A stretch of DNA of 64,000 nt, from positions 94,119 to 158,118 of the forward strand of contig NZ_LMND01000005.1 of the NCBI RefSeq assembly GCF_001423265.1, in the 5' to 3' direction. Origin of the DNA: Methylobacterium sp. Leaf108 (lineage in GTDB: Bacteria; Pseudomonadota; Alphaproteobacteria; Rhizobiales; Beijerinckiaceae). The translations under genes and the position numbers were made by a program. This document shows, in pieces, positions 8,217 to 17,034 of this stretch. The notes under the pieces were generated by a model, which made no database searches, was not told the DNA's origin, and was given only the letters and a program-made list of their open reading frames with translations. Positions within the stretch are counted from its first letter, which is position 1, and each line of letters opens with the position of its first letter.

Positions 8217-9764
8217 CTACCCGAACGCCATGACCAGCGCCCCGACGGCGATCGCCCAGAGCGCCACCGTCGACAAGGTCGCCCGCCGCCGCTCCTTGCG
8301 GGCGATCCGGGCCGCCTGCGCCTCGTCGGGGGCGCCCTCGTCGAGGCGCACCAGGACGCGGCGCAGGCGCTGGGCGATGTCGGGGATGTCGGCGACCACA
8401 TCGGCCAGCGTCAGGACGGCGCGGCCCGCCCCCTCCACCTTGCCGATCGGGCCGAGGTTGCGCGCGACCCAGGAGCGCACCACCGGCTCGGCCCCGGTCC
8501 ACATGTCGAGCTTGGGGTCCAGGGAGCGGGCGACGCCCTCCACCACCACCATGGTCTTCTGCAGCATCACGAGTTCGGTGCGGGTGCGCATATCGAAAAG
8601 CGCCGTGATGTCGAACAGCAGGGTGAGCACCTTGGCCATCGAGATCTCGTCGGCCTTGCGCTGGTGGATCGGCTCGCCGATCGCCCGGATCGCCTGCGCG
8701 AAATCGTCCACCGAGTGGTGGGAGGGCACGTAGCCGGCCTCGAAGTGCACCTGGGCGACCCGGCGATAGTCGCGCAGGATGAAGCCGAGCAGGATTTCGG
8801 CGAGGAATCGCCGCTCGCGCTGACCAAGCCGGCCCATGATGCCGAAATCCACCGCCACGAGGACGCCGTCCGGGTCCACGAACAGGTTCCCCGGATGCAT
8901 GTCGGCGTGGAAGAACCCGTCGCGGATCGCCTGGCGCAGGAAGCTCTGGATCACCGTGCGCCCGAGGGCGGCGGGATCGTGCCCGGCCGCGACGATGGCG
9001 GCGCGGTCGTTGAGGCGGATGCCCTCGATCCACTCGCTGGTGAGGACGTCGCGCCCGGTCAGTTCCCAATCGGGCCTGGGCACGCGGAAGTCGGGGTCGC
9101 CCTTGGTGTTGTCGGCGAGTTCGGACATGGCCGCGGCCTCGAGCCGGAAGTCCATCTCCATCATCACCGAGCGGGCGAGGATCTCCACCACCTCGCGCGG
9201 GCGCAGCCGCTCGGCCTTGGGCGAGAGCGCATGCACCACCCGCGCGATGAAGCGCATCACGTCGAGGTCGCGCTGGAAGCCCTCGCGCACGCCCGGCCGC
9301 ATGATCTTGACCGCGACGGCGCGCTGCGTCCCGTCGGCGTCGAGCACATGCGCCTTGTGGACCTGGGCGATGGAGGCGGCCGCGATCGGGACGCTGAAGG
9401 AGACGAAGAGTTCGCGGATCGGCTTGCCGAAGGCGGCCACCACCACTCTCTCGGCGACGTCCTGGGGGAAGGGCGGCACCCGGTCCTGCAGCTGCTCCAG
9501 GTCGCGGGCGGCGTCCATGCCGACGATGTCGGGCCGGGTGGCGAGGAACTGCCCGACCTTGACGTAGGACGGCCCGAGCCGGGTCAGCGCGCGCTGAAGG
9601 GAGCCGGGCCCGAGGCCGCGCCGCTCCAGCATCCGCCCGAGGCGCAGGGCCAGGCGCAGGTGCGGCGGCAGGCCCTCGCCGTCGACGACCGCGAGGCCGC
9701 CCTCGCGGGCCAGCACGAAGCCGACGCGGACCCCGCGCAGGAGATGGACGAGGGCGCCTAGCAC
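8217..9764 (-). CDS. ubiB: UbiB, ABC1/AarF-family protein required for ubiquinone biosynthesis
   Basis: This 515-residue protein has a GTG start at 9764. The ADCK/UbiB kinase-like core shows the invariant KxGQ motif in LGPSYVKVGQFLATRPDI (about residues 65-85), the AAASIAQVHKA Ala-rich nucleotide loop, the VAVKIMRPGV lysine, and the FFHADMHPGNLFV catalytic-type loop with VDFGIMGRL. A hydrophobic C-terminus (VALWAIAVGALVMAFG) anchors it in the membrane. Known role: an atypical kinase/ATPase supporting the hydroxylation steps of ubiquinone synthesis at the inner membrane. It follows ubiE on the same strand with a 37-nt gap, so the two probably form an operon. Confidence 0.95.
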   Translation of the reverse strand: MLGALVHLLRGVRVGFVLAREGGLAVVDGEGLPPHLRLALRLGRMLERRGLGPGSLQRALTRLGPSYVKVGQFLATRPDIVGMDAARDLEQLQDRVPPFPQDVAERVVVAAFGKPIRELFVSFSVPIAAASIAQVHKAHVLDADGTQRAVAVKIMRPGVREGFQRDLDVMRFIARVVHALSPKAERLRPREVVEILARSVMMEMDFRLEAAAMSELADNTKGDPDFRVPRPDWELTGRDVLTSEWIEGIRLNDRAAIVAAGHDPAALGRTVIQSFLRQAIRDGFFHADMHPGNLFVDPDGVLVAVDFGIMGRLGQRERRFLAEILLGFILRDYRRVAQVHFEAGYVPSHHSVDDFAQAIRAIGEPIHQRKADEISMAKVLTLLFDITALFDMRTRTELVMLQKTMVVVEGVARSLDPKLDMWTGAEPVVRSWVARNLGPIGKVEGAGRAVLTLADVVADIPDIAQRLRRVLVRLDEGAPDEAQAARIARKERRRATLSTVALWAIAVGALVMAFG

Positions 9765-9801
9765 CCGCCGAGCGCCCGGATACGAACCCGACCCTGCGCC
9801 G

Positions 9802-10593
9802 TCATGCGATCTTCCAGCCCGAATGGATCGCCACGATGCCCCCGGTGAGCGCGCGGTGGCTGACGCGCGAGAAGCCGGCCGCCTCGATCATCCCGGCGAA
9901 CCGCCCGGGGGAGGGGAACTTGCGGATCGACTCCACGAGGTAGCGGTAGGATTCCGCGTCGCCCGCCACCCGCGCGCCCAGCCGTGGGATCACATGGAAC
10001 GAATAGGCGTCGTAGATCCGGTCCAGCACCGGCATGTCCACGCTCGAGAACTCGAGGCAGAGGAAGCGCCCGCCCGGCGCCAGCACGCGGTAGGCCTCCG
10101 CCAGCGCCACGTCGATCCGCGGTACGTTCCGGATGCCGAAGGCGATGGTGTAGGCGTCGAAGGCGTTGCCCGGCAGCGGCAGGGCCTCGGCATTGGCGGT
10201 CACGAAGTCGATCCGGCCGTCGAACCGGTCGCCGGCCCGCTCGGCGCCCACCCGCAGCATCGCCTCGTTGATGTCGAGCACCGTGACGTGGGTGCCACGC
10301 CCGCCCGCATCGAGGACGCGGAAGGCGACGTCGCCGGTGCCGCCGGCCACGTCGAGGTGGCGGAACGGCTGGCTGCGCGAGGGGCGCAGCATCGACACGA
10401 GGTTCGACTTCCAGGCCCGGTGCAGCCCCCCGGACATCAGGTCGTTCATCAGGTCGTAGCGCTTGGCCACGGAGCGGAAGACATCGTCGACCCGCGCCTG
10501 CTTCTCGGAGAGCGCCACGCGCTCGAACCCGAAATGGGTGTTCGCCTCACCGGCGAAGCCCGTGTCGGCGGATGTCTTGTCGTCCGAACTCAT
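9802..10593 (-). CDS. ubiE: UbiE, demethylmenaquinone/demethoxyubiquinol C-methyltransferase
   Basis: The protein is 263 residues when started at ATG 10593, which has AGGGG 10 nt upstream. The in-frame ATG at 10602 would add three residues. It is an SAM-dependent C-methyltransferase: [17 protein letters not shown] is motif I, and [25 protein letters not shown] is the UbiE signature region. [19 protein letters not shown] and [18 protein letters not shown] are the conserved N-terminal UbiE block. It methylates the quinone ring in ubiquinone synthesis. It is encoded upstream of ubiB and divergent from mutM, a neighbourhood widely conserved in alphaproteobacteria. Confidence 0.95.
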   Translation of the reverse strand: MSSDDKTSADTGFAGEANTHFGFERVALSEKQARVDDVFRSVAKRYDLMNDLMSGGLHRAWKSNLVSMLRPSRSQPFRHLDVAGGTGDVAFRVLDAGGRGTHVTVLDINEAMLRVGAERAGDRFDGRIDFVTANAEALPLPGNAFDAYTIAFGIRNVPRIDVALAEAYRVLAPGGRFLCLEFSSVDMPVLDRIYDAYSFHVIPRLGARVAGDAESYRYLVESIRKFPSPGRFAGMIEAAGFSRVSHRALTGGIVAIHSGWKIA

Positions 10594-10730
10594 GCCACTC
10601 ATACCCCTGGGCGAATGCGCGTCCCTGGCGGGAGCGCGCACCTCGCGGCAAGCGTCATAGCGAAACGGCGGCGGGATCGCCATGTGCCGGATCGTCGGAC
10701 GAAGCCCCGCTCGCTTGTCCAGGGAGCCCC

Positions 10731-11636
10731 ATGCCGGAACTGCCCGAAGTCGAAACCGTGCGGCGCGGCCTCGCCCCCGCCATGGTCGGCGCCCGTTTCT
10801 CCCGGGTGACCTTGCGCCGGCCGAACCTGCGCTTCCCCTTCCCCGAGCGTTTCGCCGAGCGTCTGCAGGGTGCCACCGTCCTCGATCTCGGACGCCGGGC
10901 GAAATACCTCACCGCCGGCCTCGACAGCGGCGAGACCCTGATCCTGCACCTGGGCATGAGCGGGCGGTTCGACGTGGCGCTGCCCGACGGCGGCAACCTC
11001 TCGCCGGGGGAGTTCTACCTCGACGGGGCGCAGGGCACGCCCCGGCACGACCACGTCGTCATGGCGATGTCGAGCGGCGCCACCGTCACCTACAACGACG
11101 CCCGCCGCTTCGGCTTCATGGACCTCGTCCCGACCCCGACGCTGGCCGCCAGCCGCCACCTCGCCGGCATGGGGATCGAGCCGCTCGGCGAAGCCCTGAC
11201 CGGCGAGACCATCGCCCGGCTGTTCCGGCACAGGATCACGCCCCTCAAGAGTGCGCTCCTCGACCAGCGCCTGATCGCGGGCCTGGGCAACATCTACGTC
11301 TGCGAGGCGCTGCACCGGGCGGGACTCCATCCCGCCCTGCCGGCCGGGAGCCTGGCCAAGGCGGACGGGTCGCCGACGCCCAAGGCCCGGCTCCTGGCGC
11401 GGGTGATCCGCGACGTCCTCACCGAGGCGGTGGCGGCCGGGGGCTCGACCCTGCGCGACTACGCCCATCCCGACGGCGGCAGCGGCGCCTTCCAGCACCG
11501 GTTCCGGGTCTACGACCGCGTCGGCGAGGCCTGCACGGCCAAGCACTGCACCGGCACGATCGCGCGCCTCGTCCAGGCGGGTCGCTCGACCTTCTACTGC
11601 GAGACCTGCCAGCCCCCGCCGCGGCCGGGCGGGTAA
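10731..11636 (+). CDS. mutM: Formamidopyrimidine-DNA glycosylase (Fpg/MutM)
   Basis: The 301-residue protein begins [16 protein letters not shown]. Mature Pro-1 is the catalytic nucleophile and Glu-2 follows, so the ATG at 10731 is certain and upstream in-frame starts are excluded. The H2TH segment is [20 protein letters not shown]. The C-terminal zinc finger has Cys pairs in ACTAKHC and YCETCQ, with a C-x4-C first pair that is a common alphaproteobacterial variant. The enzyme excises 8-oxoguanine and nicks the strand. It is divergent from ubiE with about 140 nt between the start codons. Confidence 0.97.
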   Translation: MPELPEVETVRRGLAPAMVGARFSRVTLRRPNLRFPFPERFAERLQGATVLDLGRRAKYLTAGLDSGETLILHLGMSGRFDVALPDGGNLSPGEFYLDGAQGTPRHDHVVMAMSSGATVTYNDARRFGFMDLVPTPTLAASRHLAGMGIEPLGEALTGETIARLFRHRITPLKSALLDQRLIAGLGNIYVCEALHRAGLHPALPAGSLAKADGSPTPKARLLARVIRDVLTEAVAAGGSTLRDYAHPDGGSGAFQHRFRVYDRVGEACTAKHCTGTIARLVQAGRSTFYCETCQPPPRPGG

Positions 11637-11743
11637 CGGAGTCGAGGATCGGGCGCACGGTTTGTTAAACGCTCAAAGGATAGCCTGACCTCCCCGAGCG
11701 GCCGGCGAAGGCCGGTCGCCGATGTCCGATTGGCAGAGTGAGC

Positions 11744-13165
11744 ATGCATCTCGTGGCCGATAACGAGGCCGAAAGGCTCGCGGCGATCCGCGACCTCGAC
11801 CTGTCGGCGCTCCCTCCCGATCCGCGGCTCGACGCGATCTGCCGGACGGCGAAGGCGCTGTTCCACGTCCCCATGTGCACGATCACCATCGTCGAGGCCG
11901 ACCGGCAGTGGTTCAGGGCCAAATGCGGCGTGGCGACCGAGGGCAGCGCGCGCGACATTTCCTTCTGCACCCACACCATCCTCGACGATGCCGTCCTCGT
12001 GATCGAGGACGCCACGGCCGACCCGCGGTTCGTCGACAACCCGCTGGTCACGGGACCACAGGGCATCCGCTTCTACGCGGGCGCCCCCCTCGTCCTGCAG
12101 CCGGGCATCCGGGTGGGGACGATGTGCGTCATCGACACGATACCGCGCACGTTCACCCAGGAGGACCGGGAGCGTCTCCAGGATCTCGCCCTGATCGTCG
12201 TGGCGCAGTTGCGCCAAGCCAAGATCGAGGCCGAGCTGCGCGAGAGCGAGGCGCACTATCGCCTGCTCGCCGACAACGCCAGCGACATGATCGTCTGGTC
12301 GAACCTCGACACCACGCGCCGCTACGTCTCACCGGCGGCCCATTCGCTGCTCGGGTTCGAGCCGACGGAACTGCTCGGAACCCGTCCCATGGACGGGGTC
12401 CATCCCGACGACGCCGCCAGCTATCAGCGGGTCCTCGACGACATCGGGCATGCCCGCGTCAAGAGTGCCGTCAGCCGTCAGCGCTACCGGCGCAAGGACG
12501 GGAAATGGGTCTGGGTCGAGGCCACCTTCAACCTCACCCACGACCCCGTCGACGGCCGGCCCGACGGCTACGTGGCGGCTGTTCGCGACATCGACGAGCG
12601 GGTGGAGGCCGAGCGCCGCATCGCCCACATGGCCCGCCACGACGAACTGACGGATGTCGCCAACCGGACGCTGTTCCAGGAACGACTGGCCCAGGAGATC
12701 GCCCACGCGACCCGGTACGGCGAGCATTTCGCCGTGTTCTGCCTGGACCTCGATCGCTTTAAGTCCGTGAACGACACCCTGGGGCATCAGGCCGGGGATG
12801 TCGTGCTGCGGACCGTGGCGGATCGGATGCGCAGGCTCCTGCGGACCGAGGACACCATCGCCCGTTTCGGCGGTGACGAGTTCATGGTGCTGCAGACACG
12901 GACGCGACAGCCCGAGAGCAGCGAGTCCCTGGCCAAGCGCCTGATCAAGGCGGTGCGCGAGCCGATTTCGGTGGAAGGCATCACCGTCGGCGTCGGCCTG
13001 AGCATCGGCATCGCCCTCGGTCCGAAGGCGGGGGTCGACGGCGACGGACTTTATCGGCGGGCCGATTTCGCTCTCTACCGGGCCAAGGCCGGCGGCCGGA
13101 ACACCTACCGGTTCGACGACGACACCCCCGGTGCCGGCGACTGGCCTTTCGCCGCCTCGGCCTGA
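11744..13165 (+). CDS. GAF-PAS-GGDEF diguanylate cyclase
   Basis: The protein is 473 residues from ATG 11744; a GTG at 11738 is also possible. The GAF domain spans about residues 20-160 (FCTHTILDD, GIRFYAGAPLV). A PAS domain with a PAC region follows at about 165-285 (HYRLLADNASDMIVWSN, YVAAVRDIDERVEAE). The GGDEF domain occupies about 295-455. The active site is intact in IARFGGDEFMVL, and RTED five residues before it is a complete RxxD inhibitory site, so product-inhibited c-di-GMP synthesis is expected. There is no EAL domain. GAF and PAS have no residues that identify a ligand by eye. It is probably cytosolic because no signal or membrane segment is visible. Confidence 0.93.
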   Translation: MHLVADNEAERLAAIRDLDLSALPPDPRLDAICRTAKALFHVPMCTITIVEADRQWFRAKCGVATEGSARDISFCTHTILDDAVLVIEDATADPRFVDNPLVTGPQGIRFYAGAPLVLQPGIRVGTMCVIDTIPRTFTQEDRERLQDLALIVVAQLRQAKIEAELRESEAHYRLLADNASDMIVWSNLDTTRRYVSPAAHSLLGFEPTELLGTRPMDGVHPDDAASYQRVLDDIGHARVKSAVSRQRYRRKDGKWVWVEATFNLTHDPVDGRPDGYVAAVRDIDERVEAERRIAHMARHDELTDVANRTLFQERLAQEIAHATRYGEHFAVFCLDLDRFKSVNDTLGHQAGDVVLRTVADRMRRLLRTEDTIARFGGDEFMVLQTRTRQPESSESLAKRLIKAVREPISVEGITVGVGLSIGIALGPKAGVDGDGLYRRADFALYRAKAGGRNTYRFDDDTPGAGDWPFAASA

Positions 13166-13282
13166 CCGACGGACCGCACGCCGCCGCAAGGCTTGCGGTC
13201 CGGACGGCGTGTCATGCCATTTCCGGTCGGTCATTGCGCGATGCGGGACGGAGCTTCGCTCGAGTGCCGCACGCGCTTGCAA

Positions 13283-13317
13283 ATACGGTTCCCACTCGGA
13301 TCGAGCGGAAACCGTAT
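13283..13317. repeat. Inverted repeat in the GGDEF/cytochrome c intergenic space
   Basis: ATACGGTT at 13283-13290 pairs perfectly with AACCGTAT at 13310-13317 around a 19-nt spacer. The two flanking genes converge, so it could act as a weak bidirectional terminator, although no T-run follows. It may instead be a dispersed intergenic palindrome. Confidence 0.4.
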
Positions 13318-13329
13318 CGGAACGTCAAA

Positions 13330-14904
13330 TCAGTTCGGCTTGGGAGCGCCCGGCTTCATGCCGGTGTCGGCCCGCTTCTCGGGGTTCTTGAGCTGGCTGT
13401 AGACGACGCTGCCGAAGCTTCCGATGACCGAGTGCCAGCCGACCTTTTCGTAGAGCGGGTTGTCACGTCCGATCTGGCAGAAGCGGGAGGTCAGGCCGTT
13501 GACGATCTCCTCGTCCTTGAGGCCGCCCGCCGCGGATTTGATCCTGGGCAGGAGTTCGTCGATCTTCGGGATGAAGTCCTCCGGCTTCAGGTCCCTGAGC
13601 GCCTCGGCGGCACCGGCCCCATCGAAGGCCTTGGCCAGTTCGGGTGACGAGACCTCGCCGCAGGGCGCGTTGCCCACGAGCATCGTCCGGGTCTGCTCAC
13701 GCGCCGCCGAGACAACCCCGCGATCCTGGATCACGGGCGCCCTGTTGCCCCAGCTGTTGCGGATGTAGTCGGTGACGTCGGCCACTTGGCTGTCGGTCAT
13801 GCCCGCGCCCACCGCCGGCATCGGCGCGTAACCGGCCTGGGCACCGAGCCCGCCGAGAATCACGCGGATCACGGTCTCGGGTCCCTCGGCCTGGACGGAG
13901 GTGTTGCCCGCCAGGGCGGGAATCGCGCCGGGTACGCCCTGCCCGTCCGGCTTGTGGCAGGAGGAGCAATAGCTGAGGTACGTGCCCGCTCCTGGAGCGC
14001 CGACCTGGTCGAAGGCCTGCACGTCCTTGACCTTGTAGGTCTCCTTGGCCTTCTGCGTGCGCAGGTAGGCGACCATCGCCTTCAGGTCGGCATCGGTCAT
14101 CTTCGAGAGGGATTCCTCGATGGTCTGGCGCATCGGGCCGGCGGCGACGCCGGGCTGGTTCCCGGGCGCGGCCCCGGTCTTGAGGTAGGTGACGACCTGC
14201 TCGTCGCTCCAACCGCCGATGCCCTGGTGACCGTCGGGGGTGATGTTGGGGGCGTACCAGCCGTCGATGACGCCGCCGCCGAGCTTGCCAGCCAGCCCGG
14301 AGTTCCCGACGATCTTGTTTTCGTTGTGGCACATGCCGCAGTGGCCGAGCCCTTCGACGAGGTAGGCGCCGCGATTGACCTCGGCACTGGCGTTGGGGTC
14401 GGGCTTGAACTCGCCGGCCGTGAAGAAGGCGGTACGCCAAGTGATCAGCGCCGTGCGGATGTTGAAGGGGAAGGGGATCTCGGACGCCTGACGGACCTCG
14501 CGCACCGGTTCGAGGGACTGGAGATAGGCGAAGATCACCTTCACGTCCTCGCGGGTGACCTTGGTGTACCAGGCGAACGGAAAGGCGGGGTAAAGGTACG
14601 ACCCGTCCTTGGTGATGCCCTCGTGCATGGCGCGGGCGAAGTCCTCCTCCGTCCAGTTGCCGAGACCGGTTTCCTTGTCGGGGGTCAGGTTGGGCGTGCG
14701 GATCTTGCCGATGGGGGTGTTGAGCACATAGTTGCCGGCGAAGGGCTTGCCCCCCGGTGCGGTGTGACAGGCCACGCAATCGCCGGCGGTGACAAGATAT
14801 TGGCCCCGTTTGATCAGATCCGCATCGGCGCCCTGGGCGGCGGCGGCGGTGATGCCGAGGGTCAGGACAACGGCACCCACAGCCGCAGCGTCGATACGAA
14901 CCAT
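13330..14904 (-). CDS. Triheme c-type cytochrome (alcohol dehydrogenase cytochrome subunit-like) with C-terminal extension
   Basis: This 524-residue exported cytochrome has a signal peptide that ends near AAAAQG. Three haem c sites are visible: CVACH (about residue 43), CGMCH (about 190) and CSSCH (about 311). The spacing and sequence, for example TPNLTPDKETGLGNWTEEDF, match the membrane-associated triheme subunit of quinohaemoprotein alcohol or aldehyde dehydrogenases. After the third haem domain there is an extra region of about 120 residues (from about 400) with no haem motif and two further Cys residues in NAPCGEV and RFCQIGR. No catalytic dehydrogenase gene is adjacent. It likely passes electrons from a periplasmic oxidoreductase to the respiratory chain; the partner is unknown. 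Confidence 0.9.
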   Translation of the reverse strand: MVRIDAAAVGAVVLTLGITAAAAQGADADLIKRGQYLVTAGDCVACHTAPGGKPFAGNYVLNTPIGKIRTPNLTPDKETGLGNWTEEDFARAMHEGITKDGSYLYPAFPFAWYTKVTREDVKVIFAYLQSLEPVREVRQASEIPFPFNIRTALITWRTAFFTAGEFKPDPNASAEVNRGAYLVEGLGHCGMCHNENKIVGNSGLAGKLGGGVIDGWYAPNITPDGHQGIGGWSDEQVVTYLKTGAAPGNQPGVAAGPMRQTIEESLSKMTDADLKAMVAYLRTQKAKETYKVKDVQAFDQVGAPGAGTYLSYCSSCHKPDGQGVPGAIPALAGNTSVQAEGPETVIRVILGGLGAQAGYAPMPAVGAGMTDSQVADVTDYIRNSWGNRAPVIQDRGVVSAAREQTRTMLVGNAPCGEVSSPELAKAFDGAGAAEALRDLKPEDFIPKIDELLPRIKSAAGGLKDEEIVNGLTSRFCQIGRDNPLYEKVGWHSVIGSFGSVVYSQLKNPEKRADTGMKPGAPKPN

Positions 14905-14947
14905 CGTGCCGATTTCCTTCGCTCAATCGCCCGAAGCGGAACCCGCG

Positions 14948-15304
14948 TCACACCCGGCGCCGCTGCGCAAACGCGACGGTTTCCGCGTCAGTTCCACGCG
15001 TCCGGCCGGGTTCATCGCCGAGAGGTTGCATCGGCACCGTCCGGCGCTGCCGCAGCCTGACGGCGAGTTCGCAGGCGTGGGCGAGCAGCGCGCCGAGGAG
15101 GCAGGCCGCGACGAACGGCCACGGCGCATCGGTGAGGGCCATCCGCACGCCCAGCATCAGCGATGCACCGGACGCGAGGTTGCACAGCAGCGGGAAAGGC
15201 GCCGGCCCCTTCCGCCGGCACCAGAGCAGCAGCACCACCGCCTCCAGGGCGACCAGACCGAGGACGACGTCGATGATGCGGCCGCTCGCGAACAGGTCGG
15301 TCAT
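14948..15304 (-). CDS. Small hypothetical membrane protein
   Basis: This 118-residue protein of unknown family starts at ATG 15304. Three or four hydrophobic segments are visible: IIDVVLGLVALEAVVLLLW, NLASGASLMLGVRMAL and FVAACLLGALLAHACELAV. A basic soluble tail rich in Arg and Gln follows. It lies 43 nt after tspO on the same strand and could be co-transcribed with tspO and bchP. No function can be assigned. Confidence 0.6.
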   Translation of the reverse strand: MTDLFASGRIIDVVLGLVALEAVVLLLWCRRKGPAPFPLLCNLASGASLMLGVRMALTDAPWPFVAACLLGALLAHACELAVRLRQRRTVPMQPLGDEPGRTRGTDAETVAFAQRRRV

Positions 15305-15347
15305 GACATCCCGCGGCGCGGTGGAGGCGATGGGGTGACGCCCCGGC

Positions 15348-15842
15348 TCAGGCCCGGCCGAACGGCCCGTTGAGGCGCACGATCGTCAGGTTGAGGTAGG
15401 AGGCGACGCTGACCCAGGCGAGATAGGGCAGCAGCAGCAGCGCAGGAACGGTGGCGATCGACGCCGTGACCACGATCAGGGAGACGACGGAGGCCCAGAG
15501 GACCAGCACCTCGACGAAGGCCCAGTCCGGCCGACGCATGCGAAAGAAGAGTCCGCTCCAGGCGATGTTGAGGACCACGTTGATGGCGTAGGCGACCACC
15601 AGCGCCGTGCGCGGACCCGGACGCGGGTCGGCTTCCCAGGCCATGACGCCGGAGATCGCCGCGAGGGTGAAGATCGTGGTCCATACGGGCCCGAACACCC
15701 ATTCCGGCGGCTGCCAGGACGGCTTGCGCAAGGCCTTGTACCACGGGCCGATCGTGGTCAGCAGGCCGCCCGCGAGGGCGCACAGGACCGCGACCGCGGC
15801 AGCGACCCCGATCGGCGCCCAATTCCAGTCCAAGAGATCCAC
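15348..15842 (-). CDS. tspO: TspO/MBR-family tryptophan-rich sensory protein
   Basis: The 164-residue protein has a GTG start at 15842, immediately after the bchP stop. Five membrane helices are visible. The TspO family signature is clear: IGPWYKALRKPSWQPPEWVF followed by GPVWT, and later NIAWSGLFF. Trp residues line the known porphyrin/cholesterol pocket. In Rhodobacter, TspO binds tetrapyrrole intermediates and lowers photosynthesis gene expression in oxygen. Its place behind bchP supports a tetrapyrrole role here, although the effect in this organism is inferred. Confidence 0.93.
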   Translation of the reverse strand: MDLLDWNWAPIGVAAAVAVLCALAGGLLTTIGPWYKALRKPSWQPPEWVFGPVWTTIFTLAAISGVMAWEADPRPGPRTALVVAYAINVVLNIAWSGLFFRMRRPDWAFVEVLVLWASVVSLIVVTASIATVPALLLLPYLAWVSVASYLNLTIVRLNGPFGRA

Positions 15843-17030
15843 CTACGGGGAGACCCAGCGGAACAGATGGGCGAGATCCTTGAAGAAGATCCTCACGTGC
15901 GCCACCGGCTTGGCCTTCACCAGTTCCTTGTTCATGTAGGCGTCCCAGGTGAGTTGCTGGACATCCTTGTCCTTGCAGATGGAGACGAAGCGCTCGCGCA
16001 GCGCATCGTTGCGGTACCAGAACCATTGCATGATCCGCAGGATCAGGAACACCCGCCCGTGCAGCTTCATGAAGCGGCGGCGGGCCAGGGCGAGGGCGCT
16101 GGCCTTGCCGGTGACGAGGAAGGCCTGCGCCGCCTCCGCCGCCAGGCGGCCGCCGAGCATGGCATAATAGATCCCCTCGCCGGAGGCCGGCGCGACGATG
16201 CCGGCGGCGTCCCCGGTGAGGAGGACGTCGCGGCCGTTGTCCCATTTCTTGAGGGGCTTGAGCGGGAGCGGCGCGCCCTCGCGCCGCACGGTCTCGCCGG
16301 CGGCCAGCCCGCTCGACGCGCGCAGGTCGCGGATGGCGCTGCGCAGGGAGAAACCCTTGCGGGCGCTGCCGGTGCCGATGCTGATCGTATCGCCGTGCGG
16401 GAAGATCCAGGCGTAGAAGTCGGGCGAGAGCTTGCCCTGGTAGTAGACGTCGCAGCGGGTGGCCTCGACGTCGCCGCTGCCGTCGGTCGGGCGCCGGACG
16501 ATCTCGTGGTAGGCGAACACCTGCTTCATCGCGGCATGGCCGGGGATCTCGGCCCGGCCCACGGCCGAGGTCGCCCCGTCGGCACCGATCACCAGCCGGG
16601 TGCGGACCGTGGCCGGCTCGCCCCCCGTGGGGGTGTAATGCACGGTGGCGAGCCCGTCGGCATCGTGGACGATCCGCTCGAACCGGCCGGGGCGGTGATC
16701 GGCACCGGCGAGGGCGGCGCGGTTGCGCAGCCAGGGATCGAAATGCTCGCGGTCGACCATGCCGACGTAGCCTTCGCCGACGGGCATGTCGACGCGCACG
16801 TCCTTGGGCGAGATCATCCGCGCCGAGCGGATGCGCGCCACGATGAGATGGTCGGGGATCGCGAAGTCCTTGATCAAACGGGGCGGGATCGCACCGCCGC
16901 AGGGCTTGATCTTGCCCGGCTTGTCGAGGAGGAGCACGCGCCGGCCGAGGCGGGCGAGATCGGCGGCGGCCGTGGCGCCGGCAGGGCCGCCGCCCACTAC
17001 CACCACGTCGAAGGTTTCGGTCTCGGACAT
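15843..17030 (-). CDS. bchP: Geranylgeranyl-bacteriochlorophyll reductase BchP
   Basis: The 395-residue flavoprotein starts at ATG 17030 (MSETETFDVVVVGGGPAGAT). It has the FAD dinucleotide-binding motif GGGPAGATAAADLARLG, the KIKPCGGAIPPRLIKDF segment typical of BchP/ChlP, and the second FAD motif LLTGDAAGIVAPASGEGIYYA. It reduces the geranylgeranyl tail (on bacteriochlorophyll or as the diphosphate) to phytyl in three steps. It follows the bch2-type carrier gene by 4 nt and precedes tspO, so the three form a leftward operon. Confidence 0.95.
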   Translation of the reverse strand: MSETETFDVVVVGGGPAGATAAADLARLGRRVLLLDKPGKIKPCGGAIPPRLIKDFAIPDHLIVARIRSARMISPKDVRVDMPVGEGYVGMVDREHFDPWLRNRAALAGADHRPGRFERIVHDADGLATVHYTPTGGEPATVRTRLVIGADGATSAVGRAEIPGHAAMKQVFAYHEIVRRPTDGSGDVEATRCDVYYQGKLSPDFYAWIFPHGDTISIGTGSARKGFSLRSAIRDLRASSGLAAGETVRREGAPLPLKPLKKWDNGRDVLLTGDAAGIVAPASGEGIYYAMLGGRLAAEAAQAFLVTGKASALALARRRFMKLHGRVFLILRIMQWFWYRNDALRERFVSICKDKDVQQLTWDAYMNKELVKAKPVAHVRIFFKDLAHLFRWVSP

Positions 17031-17034
17031 CGGG

